A DNA stretch of 64,000 nucleotides from Neofusicoccum parvum (taxonomy: Eukaryota; Ascomycota; Dothideomycetes; Botryosphaeriales; Botryosphaeriaceae), in NCBI GenBank assembly GCA_020912385.1, contig CP087216.1, forward strand, positions 1,364,001-1,428,000, given 5' to 3'. The notes below the pieces were generated by a model. That model saw nothing but the letters and a program-made list of their open reading frames with translations, was not told the DNA's origin and searched no databases. The position numbers and the translations under genes were made by a program. Below, one piece after another: positions 34,449-44,998 of the stretch. How positions within the stretch are numbered: position 1 is the first letter of the stretch; every line of letters begins with the position of its first letter.

Positions 34449-37362
34449 GGTGGAGGGAGGGGTGGGCGAGGGAGCGTGGCAGACGCGGTGCAGGCCGGTG
34501 CTGCTGCGATGTTAAATAAGACAGCTGGGGCGGCGGTCCACGGCCCACGGTCCACGGCCCAGACGAGGGCCGCACGGCGTCGGCGACAGATGCAACATGG
34601 CTCTCGTCCTTATCAGCGTTGCGTTGATTAGGAAGGTCGCAGGTGGGCGAAACGGGCTGGCTTGGACGGCGGCGGGCCAATGGCAGCGCGCGCGGCCGCC
34701 GGTTTTTCGCACGCAAGCACCGCCGGCCCGGCACACAGCCCGTTTGGGCCCAGCGCCCGCCGCCAACCCGGGGCAAGCATCGCCAACTCGCCGCCAACGA
34801 GGCTTTGGCCGCCTTGTCGCCCACCAAGCATGGCCAAGGCCTCTTGCCTGTCCGCGGCGCGCGTCAGTCGCCCGCACGTCGCAACCGGACAGGCGCGCAG
34901 CCGCCGAGCGTCGCGGCAGCTCCAGCTCCAGCACTGGCACTGGCACGGCACTGGCGCGGGCACCGGCAAGGGCGCGCGAGACAGCCAGCCGTCGGGCGCG
35001 GCGTGCAGCGCATCGCGCGACTCGTATCCCCGGGGCGTGTCTGTCCATTCGCCCGCTGCGCCGGCCGCCGCCCACGCCCGCTGCTCGTTTTGCCGCCAAC
35101 CAGCGGCGCCCGCGGCACCCAGCCCCCGGCATCCACGGCGTCTTGCCAGCGCCATCCCCGCGTCCATCGCCTTCTGGAAGCACGCGCCCTCAGCCAGCTC
35201 CCTGCAAGACACCCGCGAGCCGCGAGCCGAGCAGCCACGGCCTCGGTAGACCATCTTCCAAAGAGGCAGGTCGAAAAAGCAAGCCGGCCAGCTCTGTTCC
35301 TGCGCCGTGGGCCGCTGCGGCAACCCCGAGATACACTCAACTGGCCCCCCGTGGCCCGCGTCTCCAGCAGAGCAGCATCGCCGGCGTGGGAGCAGCAACG
35401 CGTCCCTTACGAATGCTGCCGTTGTCGGTGCCGGCCGCCGCGAAAGGCACGCCGCGCTAGCAGCGAACGCCCGTTCTGACCAAAATTTTTTCTGCTCGCG
35501 CCGCTGTTCTGGATCGCCCCCAAGCCCGTGCCGCTGCTTATCGATTTGGCTCACTCCACCCCGGCGCACGCCGCGAGATACAGGCGCGAGATTGACCCCA
35601 GCCTGGGTGCGACGTGAACGGCGTTTGCCTGAGGGCTGGTGCGCCCCCGATTGCGACATCGATTCCTGTTACCAATGGCTTGCTGGGCCGAGTCTGCAAC
35701 CAGCAGCTGCCGCTGCGACAGCGTCGCCACCGCCGTATCACGATCCTCCCAATCCTCTGACGCCGGGGCACACTGGCCATACCAATATCAGCCCGCGAGC
35801 CAGACCACTGCACAGGCATCGAAGCGAGGCCCCAGCAGACCCTGCTGCCGGGGCCGCTCCCACCCCCGCCTGCATCTTTCGCTGCTGGACCGACTCACCT
35901 GGACCCGCAACTGCTCTCCCAACTACCTGGTCTGTGGATCGTGAGAGCGTCAACCTGCTCCAATCACGGCCCGCAAGGCCAGTGCCCCCACAGAGCTACC
36001 TGTGCCACACGCGGGTTGTTCGATAAGTAAAGCGGCTCGTTTGTGTGCTGCACGTGCTCGTGCCGAGAGCCTGCCTAATTCTTATTTTATCTTCGTCCTT
36101 CTCTTCTGAGGTAGCCCAGATACTCTCAGCTGCTGCAGGGCGAGCCGCCTAAGCGAGAGCAACCGCGCCTCGCATTTCAAAGGCCTCAGATCCACGGCAT
36201 GCCCCAGCCCTCGGGACGTCGACAAGCGGGGGCAGCAGGTAGGTCTGCAGACGGCTCACTTGGCCTGCCTGTCGGGCGATCGTGCGCTGCGCTGCAACTC
36301 CTTCCTAGATCGCAAATGAAGACGCATCCTCTTCCTCGACAGCCTTATGAGTGGCTTCAACAGCTGCTTATAAACGACCGGTCAGCCCGTTCCAGCGTGC
36401 AGACTTCGGGAGCGATGGCCGCAGCGTCTCGCCTCACCTTTCTGCGGCCCTCGTTTTCGACGCTGCTGCTGGTCGCACACGCCCGGCGTGAGCTGGGGAC
36501 ATGTCCAACAGCCGCAGCCAACGCCGTCGCTCATTTCCTTCTCGTCACCTTTCTCCTTGAGATGCGAGTCTTCGTCAACGGACGGCTTGCCCAATCCGGC
36601 AAGCCGCACTAGCTTTTTCCTGCTGCCAGCAGCGTTTCAAACCGTCGTGGTGGTTTCCTTTGCAGAGAACCGGCTGGGTTGGGCGCGGGACGATGGGCAT
36701 GCTGTGCCACTGCGGTCGGCCTCGCTGGTGCCCGACTCAGCACGTCGCCGGCCGGTCGGCGCGCGCGGAGGGGCAGAGGCTGTGCACATTGGCCAAGGGC
36801 GCCTGGCACGCCGCCCGACGAGCGCGCAGGGCAGCGGAGGGCTGTCCTGTGTGACAGCGCAGAGCCTGCCGGCCAGCGCAGCAGCAGTCGCCACAGGCGT
36901 GCAGTCGCGGAGGAGATGCGGCTGCTGTGCAGACGGCAGGATGGCCGAGCTGCGGGGCAGGCTGCGGCCTTGACGGGCGACGACGATGCTTCGGGCGCGC
37001 GCGGTGAGCGTTTCACGCCTAGACAGGCACCACGCACGCGTTTCGGGGGCACTAGCACGGCGGCCTACGTCACCGCGGCGCACGTGACCGAGCGCTGGCC
37101 GCAGTCTGGGGCATTGAAGAGGCGGCCCTCACACCTCCTGCTGTCGCGGTGCTTGCGCCGCACGTCGCTGCCTAATCCCGGTGTGCCGCCTCGCGCCTCA
37201 TGCTGCCGCCCGCCAGCCCCTAAAGCCTGCCGTGTAGCCATGCGGCTGCCCGCCCATTCGACCTGCGCGCCGACTCCACTGCTGCCCCAGCGCCTCTGCC
37301 TACAACTTGCCCGCGCCTGCACCCCGCCGACCATGTAGCGAGTGGGCCGCCTGCCTCTGATC
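34449..37362. other. 2.9-kb divergent intergenic region
   Basis: Lies between the PTR2 gene (minus) and the STAND-domain-like gene (plus), so it holds both promoters. It is GC-rich with numerous chance open frames on both strands; the longest (343 codons, 34628-35659 minus) is Arg/Ala/Gly-rich with no domain. No exon structure or RNA gene could be supported. Confidence 0.5.
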
Positions 37363-39399
37363 ATGGTCGAACTCGCCTCCATCATCCAGGTTGTGGCCTC
37401 GGCCACGCGGCTGTCGCTCAGCCTGTACGACTTCGCCATTTCCTCCCCGCCGGCCACCCGCGAGGCCAACCGCGTCGCCAAGAGCGTCAGCCTCTTTGCC
37501 CTGATGCTGAAGCAGGTCGGCACTCTCCTCAAGGAAGACCTCACCTCGCCCTCGTCCCAGTCCTACGAGACCGTCCAGGACATCACCCTGCTGGCCCAGA
37601 CTGCCTTTGCCGCCGTCGAGGAAGTCGTCTCGGGCAAGCCGCAAAGAGATGCGCCTCAAGATGCCGACCAATCCGCCACCCCGCCAAGGCGGAAACTGGA
37701 CCTTGTCGCCCAGACCAAACTCCGCTATCTTCTCGCCTATGTTGACTCGTTGAACTCGACCTTGTCTGTCATGCTCCAGGCTTTCTACACCGTCCGGGTC
37801 ATTGCATGGTCCAGGTCAGACTGCTCCCCCAACCTTTCCCGCCATTCTCTCTTGAGTCTGACGTGCTCCTCCGCAGATCCCGCCAAGACCGAGTGCCCGC
37901 ATCTGCCGCTGACGCGGTTGCGAATGAGCGCTCACAGCTTGAGGTCCTGGTCATCGAACAACAGCTCCTTCTTCTGGACGTCTCCGAGACCTTTGCCGAG
38001 TATCGCCGCAGCCGTGACTTTGCAGGCTCCCCCAGCAGCTCTGGACACTCGGACCAGAGAGATTTTGCCATTGAGCAGGACCAGACACCCTCTCCAACCA
38101 CTCTGGACAAGTACAAGGACCAGTCGATCAAGACCGCAAACCCCAGAAACTCCATCACCGACTCTTCCACCCTTGTCCGCCGCATCTCTTCTCGTTTCAG
38201 CAATGAGATATTGGAGAACTGGACAAGCCTTGGTGACATCGAACGCCGCCTCTCGGTTGCTGACGAATACCCCGGCACCGTTCAAAAACTGCAGCAAGAG
38301 CAAGGACTTCAGCGACGAGACAGCTACCAGCCTCGAGTCGAGGATGGGAGTGATACCGAACCAAGTCCAAACCTCTCGCGGAACAACTCGGAGATTGTCA
38401 TGTCTCCGCTGCCACAAAGGCCGCCAAGCGTCCATCAGGTCGGCGCCATGGAACGCCATATGCAAATGACGGGCAGCCAAAGTCTTCGATCAGGCGCTCC
38501 TTTCTCGCCAGGAGGCTCGTATGCTTGTCTGTCTCCTTCTACCACCTATGTCCCAGCAGGCGCATCGCCGGCCCGCTCGGTAAATTCTGGCTACTTTCCG
38601 TCCTCTCCTCGTGCCAGCTCCAATACCATTGGCATGAACCAAGGCTCTGTATCGCCCGACAAGAGAGACAAGATCACAAGCAATGGTCTCGGCATCCCGT
38701 GGAGGCTTTGGCAATCGAGCAACCGTTGGGATTTTGTCGATGAACAGGTCATGAACACGAACTCTCAGGTGCCTGTGGAGAAGGCTTACACCGAACGAAA
38801 CGGTTGGACCGAGATCATGCAAACGTGGGTTCGAAGAGAAGCCATTGAGGAGGCGCGGTACAGCTTCAACCAGGTGCAGAAGGAAATGCCGGATGGTAGC
38901 CGCACGCGATTTGAGACGTGCTTCTGTATCGGCAAGGCGCTAACTTATGTGAGTGGTCAATCAAGCTATCAAACGAGGACGTACTGATGGAAACAACCAG
39001 CCAGAGATTCGCAGCCTTGTCGACCGTTCTATCGAACTGTACCGGCAGTCTCAGATGCCCCCGCGGCTCAGCGCTGAATTCAGCGATTCCCGAAGCATCC
39101 GCAGCGTCAACAGTGCGGCTTCTTCATCTCACCGCCGCGAACGCGACAAAAAGAGCCACAGCGATCGAGCGCGTGACGAGTACTATTACTCGACAACCGA
39201 TTCAGATTCGGAAACCCGTCCCCGGACACGGCGTACAGTCTCGTCGTCAAGCGCAAACCAGCGCGCTCGAAGCAGCAGCAGGCGCAGAAAGGAGAGTGGG
39301 AAGAGCGGTGGTAGTAGCCATGCATTCGGCACCATAGCGAAGTATGGTGGCGTTGCCGCCCTGTTGGAAGGCTTGCCGGAGATTTTGCGCGGCATTTGA
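37363..39399 (+). CDS. Protein with a fungal STAND-type N-terminal domain, 640 aa
   Basis: Exons 37363-37814, 37877-38948 and 39001-39399; phases agree and the product is 640 aa. I start at the ATG reading MVELASIIQVVASATRLSLS. The first ~150 residues are helical and resemble the N-terminal domain found ahead of NACHT/NB-ARC modules in fungal STAND proteins (variant 'ASIIQVVASATRLSLSLYDF'). No P-loop or NTPase motif follows. Instead there is a Ser/Pro-rich linker, a short conserved-looking block with WRLWQSSNRWDFVDEQVMN and RNGWTEIMQTWVRREAIEEA, and a C-terminal Arg/Ser-rich region (RRERDKKSHSDRARDEYYYS) ending in AKYGGVAALLEGLPEILRGI. Function unknown; a signalling or scaffold role is only a guess. 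Confidence 0.85.
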
Positions 39400-39879
39400 A
39401 AATGGAGGATTTTGGGTTTTCGGGAACTTTGTTGGGCGCGTTTCTCCGAGGATGGTGTTTGGGTCCTAAGGCGTCTTCAAGCGTGGCATAGCGGGTGATC
39501 GAATGGAAATACCCTCGTGCAGCCCCAGTGAGGGTCGAGAATGTGGATTTCAGATGAGCATGTCTCTTACATCGTAGATGATACACCAATACCTTTATAA
39601 ACCTAGTTCGCATCAGCCGTCTCCTCTTTGATTGATTTGTTTATGTTTCTATCGGAGTTGAAGACTATAAGGATAGGGCACCCTATAAGTGCTTACTAAG
39701 GGGGCTAATAGTGGAGGACGCAATTTGAATGGAGTAGGGGTTTTTAGGCCTTTGCTGCTAGTATAGGTTCCGGGTTAATACACGAAATAGTAAGGCTTAA
39801 TTAGCCGCTTAACAACAAAAGCAAGTTGGGATTTCTAGTAGAAGATCAAATGGTAGGACAGAATAAATGAGATTGTAGC

Positions 39880-40440
39880 CTAAGGGAACAGCGCGGGAAT
39901 TGGCTGTGTGGCATCCTTGCAATTCGTGCATTTAGGTAGTAAGCGGGGGCACTTGGTAACCTTTCTACAACAGCTACATTGGTGCCGTATTGTATGGTCG
40001 GGGCTTGTGCACAAGGGACATGCAGGAGGCACATAGCACCAATTCTCGAAATGCCCGGATCTTAAGCATTCTTTACATCGCGTGGTGGGGGGAACCGGGT
40101 AGAGTTTTTCGACTCTTGAGCGCATTCAGCACAAAGAAAGAAAGAAAAGCTGTGATTGAGTTGCCCTTTTATGGTCTTGGTGGCTCGAGAAGGCCAAGCA
40201 AATCGAGCCTGCTTGGCTGGCTTTTCTTTGTAGGGCTTTCCAATGATGTGAAGATTATCAAAGGTCAAGCCAACAGCGCGTGGACCATACGCGCTGGGGG
40301 TCGACAAGCCGTCCCCAACGGTGCTGGTTTACCCTATTCTCGAATTCGAGCCGATCCGGGGGGGGCATCGATTTCGTTGGTGGAGTTTGTTGTGTCGTTT
40401 TCCGATTGAATGGATTGGAGCTGCACCTGTTGCCTCTTCG
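39880..40440 (-). mobile_element. Relic of a LINE-like retroelement ORF1 (gag) with zinc knuckles
   Basis: An open frame at 40125-39880 encodes a Cys-rich stretch: CKECLRSGHFENWC fits CX2CX4HX4C exactly, followed by CPLCTSPDHTIRHQC (CX2CX4HX5C), then CSCCRK and CTNC. Tandem zinc knuckles followed by 'PKCTNC' are typical of the nucleocapsid end of ORF1 in fungal Tad1-clade LINEs. Frame continues only in pieces upstream: a second frame from about 40307 to 40130 and a third from about 40440 to 40260, each ending in a stop, so at least two frameshifts or stops separate them. No reverse transcriptase is present. Surrounding DNA is AT-rich, consistent with decay and perhaps RIP mutation. The element class is inferred from the knuckle pattern alone. 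Confidence 0.55.
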
Positions 40441-40669
40441 GGCATAGTGCATGTTAGTCAGAAGCGCAGTCATCATCTCTGCCGCAACACTCATCACGCC
40501 TCCTTCTTGGAAGCCGGGGCAGGTCTGCCCAACACTGCGAGCAGCACCAATGAGTGCAACGGCCACTGGTGCCACACGGGCGGGGATAGGCGGGCAAACG
40601 CCGGTAAGTGCGGACTGAGGTCTTGGTATCAGCCACTGGTCGTTCCATGGACGGGCGCGGAAGGCGAGA

Positions 40670-40676
40670 TATAAAA
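40670..40676 (+). promoter_or_regulatory. TATA box of the short-chain dehydrogenase gene
   Basis: TATAAAA in the context GAGATATAAAAGGAGG, 60 bp upstream of the ATG at 40736, which is a normal spacing for a compact fungal promoter with a short 5' UTR. Confidence 0.6.
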
Positions 40677-40735
40677 GGAGGAAGCATCGGCTTTGCACGG
40701 GGCATCGCAGGAAACACCACCGTCCACCAGCAAGC

Positions 40736-41665
40736 ATGTCGAAAGTGTGGCTCATCACCGGCTGCTCGTCCGGGTTCGGCCAGGAGATCGCGCGGGCGGC
40801 GGCCCAGAGCGGCGACACGGTGGTCGCCACGGCCAGAGACGTGTCCAAGCTCGACGGCCTGACGGGGCCGGGCATCGTCAAGAAGCGCCTGGACGTGCTG
40901 GCCGACGACGCCGCGATGCGCGCCGTCGTCGACGACGTTGTCGGCACCGTCGGCAGGATCGACGTGCTGGTCAACAACGCCGGCTACGTCCTGGAGGGCG
41001 CGATCGAAGAGTGCAGGTGCGTGTGGACTCCCCTCTCCCGGCGTGCGTGCAGGCTGCTAACCCCTCTCTCCGCGCCCTCCGCCAGCTACGAAGAGGTCGA
41101 TCGGCAGTTCGCCACCAACGTCTACGGGCAGCTCAACGTGCTGCGGGCCGTGGCGCCGCACATGCGGGCGCGCCGCTCCGGCGTCATCGCCAACCTGGGC
41201 TCCATCGGCGGCTGGGCGGGCGGCGCGGCGGCGGGCATCTACTGCGCCACCAAGGCGGCCGTGGCCGTCTACTCGGAGGCGCTCCGCGCCGAGCTGGGGC
41301 CCTTCGGCGTCGACGTGACGTGCGTCGAGCCGGGCTACTTCCGCACCAACCTGCTGACCGGCGGCCGCAAGGCCACGGCCGCGCGCCGCGTCCCCGAGCT
41401 GGCCGACGCCACGCGCGCGACCAGGGAGGCGTTCGAGAGCGTGAGCCTGCGCCAGCCCGGCGACCCGGCCAAGGGCGCGAGGGTGATCGTCCACGCGTTG
41501 ACGAAGAGGGGGAGGTGCGAGGGGAGGACGCTGCCCGCGAGGCTGGCGCTCGGGAGCGACGCCGTCAAGATGATCGGGGACGTTCTCGAGAGGAACAGGA
41601 GGGACTTGGAGGAGTGGGCGGACATCGTCTCGAAGACGGACTGTGATGATGTGGGGACGTCGTAG
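40736..41665 (+). CDS. Short-chain dehydrogenase/reductase (classical SDR), 286 aa
   Basis: Exons 40736-41016 and 41086-41665 give 286 aa. The intron (69 nt, GTGCGT..CGCCAG) is a multiple of three without a stop, so an unspliced reading adds 23 residues. The cofactor motif TGCSSGFG is at 8-15, NNAG at 80-83, and the catalytic set N105, S133, Y146 and K150 (YCATK) is complete. ARD after strand 2 (around residue 33-35) favours NADP(H). It is an intracellular oxidoreductase; closest general type is the 'classical' SDR subgroup acting on alcohols, ketones or retinal-like substrates. Substrate unknown. GC content is very high. It stands alone, with a TATA box 60 bp upstream. Confidence 0.93.
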   Translation: MSKVWLITGCSSGFGQEIARAAAQSGDTVVATARDVSKLDGLTGPGIVKKRLDVLADDAAMRAVVDDVVGTVGRIDVLVNNAGYVLEGAIEECRCVWTPLSRRACRLLTPLSAPSASYEEVDRQFATNVYGQLNVLRAVAPHMRARRSGVIANLGSIGGWAGGAAAGIYCATKAAVAVYSEALRAELGPFGVDVTCVEPGYFRTNLLTGGRKATAARRVPELADATRATREAFESVSLRQPGDPAKGARVIVHALTKRGRCEGRTLPARLALGSDAVKMIGDVLERNRRDLEEWADIVSKTDCDDVGTS

Positions 41666-43066
41666 GGGCACGGATGGTGGTGAGAGTTGCTCAGGCAGCG
41701 GGGATCTCGCTCGTGGGTGCAGAGCGCGTGAGGTGGAGAGTGGGCGCTAAGCTCGGGATCTAGTCAGAAAACACACCAAGTATAAGTTGCTTCCGCTGAA
41801 GATCTTTAACAATTATACTTCGTAACTATTCCCTCTTGCACCCGGGTGAGATCGACTCTAAATTAGCACCTCTGGCCATCATGGTATCATGTGGAAAGCC
41901 TCTCCGAGCACTCGTACTCGTATGGCCTCCTTCCGACCCCATCGGGCCGAAGCGGCGGCCGGGCAAGGCCAGCCAGCCAGCCTCTGGGACCGACGCCGAA
42001 CGAACGAACCCGAGACGCGGGCTCACATCGGCGGGCGGTCAGGCCAACGCACACGCACCCGCGCACGCACACGGCCACCGCGCTTCTCCCCCAGAGCCGT
42101 GGATCCGGAAGCAGGTTCCACGGCTTCCGCCCGTCGTCTCAGCGTCCACGCCATCCGTTGGGGGCCGTTTCGCTGCGCTCGGCTGACCGAGACGCCCCCT
42201 CCCCTCCAACCCCTCCGAACGATAATAATAACTGCAGGTAAGCGCCTGGAGCGCGCCGGCGTCGATGCCCATTCGTGGCGCATTTCGTCGAGAGGCGCTC
42301 GCTTGAACACGTTGCGGCGCGTTATTGGTGGGCGGGACACCCTTTTTTTTGGGAGGAAGAGGATGGCGCTGGGGATAGGGTCGTTGTCCGCAAGCATGGT
42401 TGGGGGGTGGGGCGTGGCCTTGGCGCGGCGACTGCTAAATCCACTCCTTTGGTTGCGACGTTCGAAGTTGCGGAGGTAACGAGTCCCGCCGGGCTGGTGA
42501 TGGTCCAAGTGTGGATTACCACCCCGACGGGTCACTTGTCATCACGTGTGGCGTTGCTTGCCTGATGCTGGTGGTGGTGGTGGTGATGCCGCCGCCGCCG
42601 TTCCGTGAATGCCGTGCATGGGGACATGGAGCACTCATCCGGATGCGGAAGTACGGCGAGGAATGTGCTGCTGTCGTCCGGACCAGTACCGTCAGTGTTT
42701 CCATCACGAAGAAAAGACCTCATGCTCAAAAGGTGTATGGAACAGTTTTAACTTCTTGTGGCCTATGTACTACCGAGCCCGAATCATCTATCTACGTCCC
42801 GAGTAGCTGTATAGCGCGTGGTTGCGGGTGCTCGCCGAGATTATCATTACTGATTGAAAAGAATTATGCAAAAAGTTTGCTCTGACAGGCGAGCTAAAAC
42901 CACTGCTGCTGGATCGGCAGAAAATCCGACCAGACCGTCTGCAATGCGCCGAGGAAATGCTTTGAAAACGCGCCGATCCAACTCCGTGTAGAAGTGATGC
43001 TGGAGACCAAACAAAGGAAAGCAGGTATCTTAATTCGAAAACAACCCCAGAGCCTCATGCCCTTCT
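41666..43066. other. Convergent intergenic region
   Basis: 1.4 kb between the 3' ends of the dehydrogenase (plus) and the laccase (minus). Composition is mixed, with a poly-T run at 42343-42350. No supported gene; the short open frames are chance frames. Confidence 0.55.
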
Positions 43067-44998
43067 TCACAAGCCGGAATCGATCTGGTCGACTACGTTT
43101 GAGGCCGTGTAGGCGTCCCAAGACTTGCATGTCGCGCCGATCGAGTCCGGGATGGCCAGGTTCTTAATGTCGTCCGGGCGCTCCAGGACGTTGAGGTAGA
43201 GCCCGGCCGACACGTGCCAGGCAATGTGGCAGTGGAAGGGCCAGATGCCCGGGTTGTCGAGCTCGATCTGGACGACCATGTACCCGGGGCTGTCGCCCTG
43301 AGCCGGCTGCAGGATGTGCACGTCGCGGCGCTGGGGGTTGTTCGGGTTGGCGACAGTGCCGTCCCAGGTACCCACGCCATCAGCAAGCACCCAGAAGTTG
43401 TGGCCGTGGAGGTGCATGGGGTGAGGTGCAGGGATGTTGTTGTAGACGACAAAGCGGACAGACTTGTTGGACCCAAAGTCGTGGACGTTGGACAGGGGGC
43501 CGAATTCGGCGTTGCCTTGCTGGACTTGGTACAACAACGCGTCGTTGAAGTCGGCGCGGTAGGTCGTGTCGCCGAAATGCCACAGCCAGTGAGAGCCATT
43601 CCACTTGTTGTCGATCTGGAGCTCCGTGGTCACAGACGGGTTGGCGTCGGGGAGGATGTGCTGGAGCGGAAGCCCGACAGAGATATCGTCGTTGGCACAC
43701 TTCGTCAGCGCGGCATCGGGCTGAGCAGTCGAGGAAGGAACAACCATGGGGTCTGCGTTTTCGTAGAGGACGACGGCAGTGGCTTCCGAGGCGTCGGCGT
43801 TGAAGAAGTTGCAGTTTGTGAGCCCGATATCTGAACGCATCCAGTAGGCGTCCGATGGATTGCCGGTGGCCTCAACCACAACGTCCGCACGCTGCCCCAC
43901 GCCCAGAGTCAAAGCCGTCACCTCGTATGGCTCGATCGGGACGAAGTCGTGGGCAATGACCTTCAAAGTGTGGCTGTCAATGCTGAATCTCTGCATGCCC
44001 TCGGATCCAGAGTTGATCAACCGAAGGCGATGCTTCTTGCCGGAAGTGAACTTGAACTTTGCCACGCCGGCGTCGGGCTTGCAAGGCATGCTGGTCTTGG
44101 TGCAGTCAAACTCGCCAAAGCCGTTAATCAGGTTGTTGTCGGACGACGGCGGGGGTGTAGGGCTCTGGCCGGAAGGGTCGGCCTTCATCGTCAGCTCAAC
44201 GGTATCGTAGTATTGAGGGTGGTACCAGTCGGAAAGCATGACTGGGCCAACGTCGATGTCATAGCTGTCGCTGTCCGGACCGTAGACAATGAGAGGGCCG
44301 GCGGCACCTCCAGAGTACTGTGCACTATAGTGGCTGTGGTACCAAGAGGTGCCGTACTGCTCGGCGCGGAAGCGGTAGGTAAAGCTCTCTCCAGGGGGGA
44401 TGGGGCACTGCTGGACGCCGGGGACGCCATCCATCCACTGGCTCTCCTTCTGCAAGAAGCCATGCCAGTGCATGGAGGTACCCTCGCCCTCCTCGGCGCC
44501 GAGTTCGTTGTGGACGGTGACCTGGATCCAGTCGCCCCTGTGTGTTTGTCAGTACCAAGCCACGTGCTGCCATGAAAAGAGGATCTTACCAGTTTGCCTC
44601 GATAGTCGGGCCGGGGTATTGACCGTTGACAAGAACGCCTCTCTTGGTGACGCCGTCAGGGGCGATGTCTTGATAGGTGACGTGGAAGTCGTAATCCCGG
44701 GTGACACCAGTATCAGGCATGCCAAACGGGTTGGCGGGGTCATGAGAACCCCATGGGGGTTGGCCGAGGCAGTTCGGCAGATGCGGTGCGTTCAGAGTAC
44801 CAAGAGGACCGCCACCTGCTTAGAAGTTAGACATGGCTGAGCGTGAGGAAGGAAGAGGTAGTACGTACCGTTCCGCAGTTGCGGGTCGATGGAGCCTTGG
44901 GTGGAGCCTTGAGCCTCCCAAGCACCTGTCCACGAGCCGTTGGTAAAAGAGGACCTTGCGGCAAGGCCTCGTACAACAGATCTGGCAACGAAAGACAT
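43067..44998 (-). CDS. Multicopper oxidase, ascomycete laccase type, 608 aa
   Basis: Exons 44998-44869, 44815-44590 and 44537-43067, phases consistent. All four copper ligand motifs are present: MHWHGF (about residue 140), WYHSHYSAQY (about 184), HPMHLHGHNFW (about 491) and HCHIAWHVSAGL (about 556), with Leu at the axial type-1 copper position. The protein ends in DSGL, the C-terminal plug of ascomycete laccases, which is normally left at the mature end and shapes the solvent channel. Laccases oxidise phenols with reduction of O2 to water. Odd: ascomycete laccases usually carry a secretion signal, but the first 18 residues (MSFVARSVVRGLAARSSF) have no hydrophobic core. A good acceptor (TTTCCTACAG, about 45066-45057) upstream leaves open an extra 5' exon. 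Confidence 0.92.

Larger units (their letters stand above)
39400..40735. other. Intergenic region with an AT-rich retroelement relic
   Basis: 3' UTR of the preceding gene to about 39.64 kb, then an abrupt drop in GC (TATAAG, TTAATTA, TTTATG motifs frequent) to about 40.4 kb, and the promoter of the dehydrogenase after that. The AT-rich part carries the zinc-knuckle fragment described separately. Confidence 0.6.

Noticed and set aside
34628..35659. 343-codon open frame on the minus strand and overlapping plus frames
   Set aside because: Several strands and frames are open at once, composition is Arg/Ala/Gly, no family resemblance.
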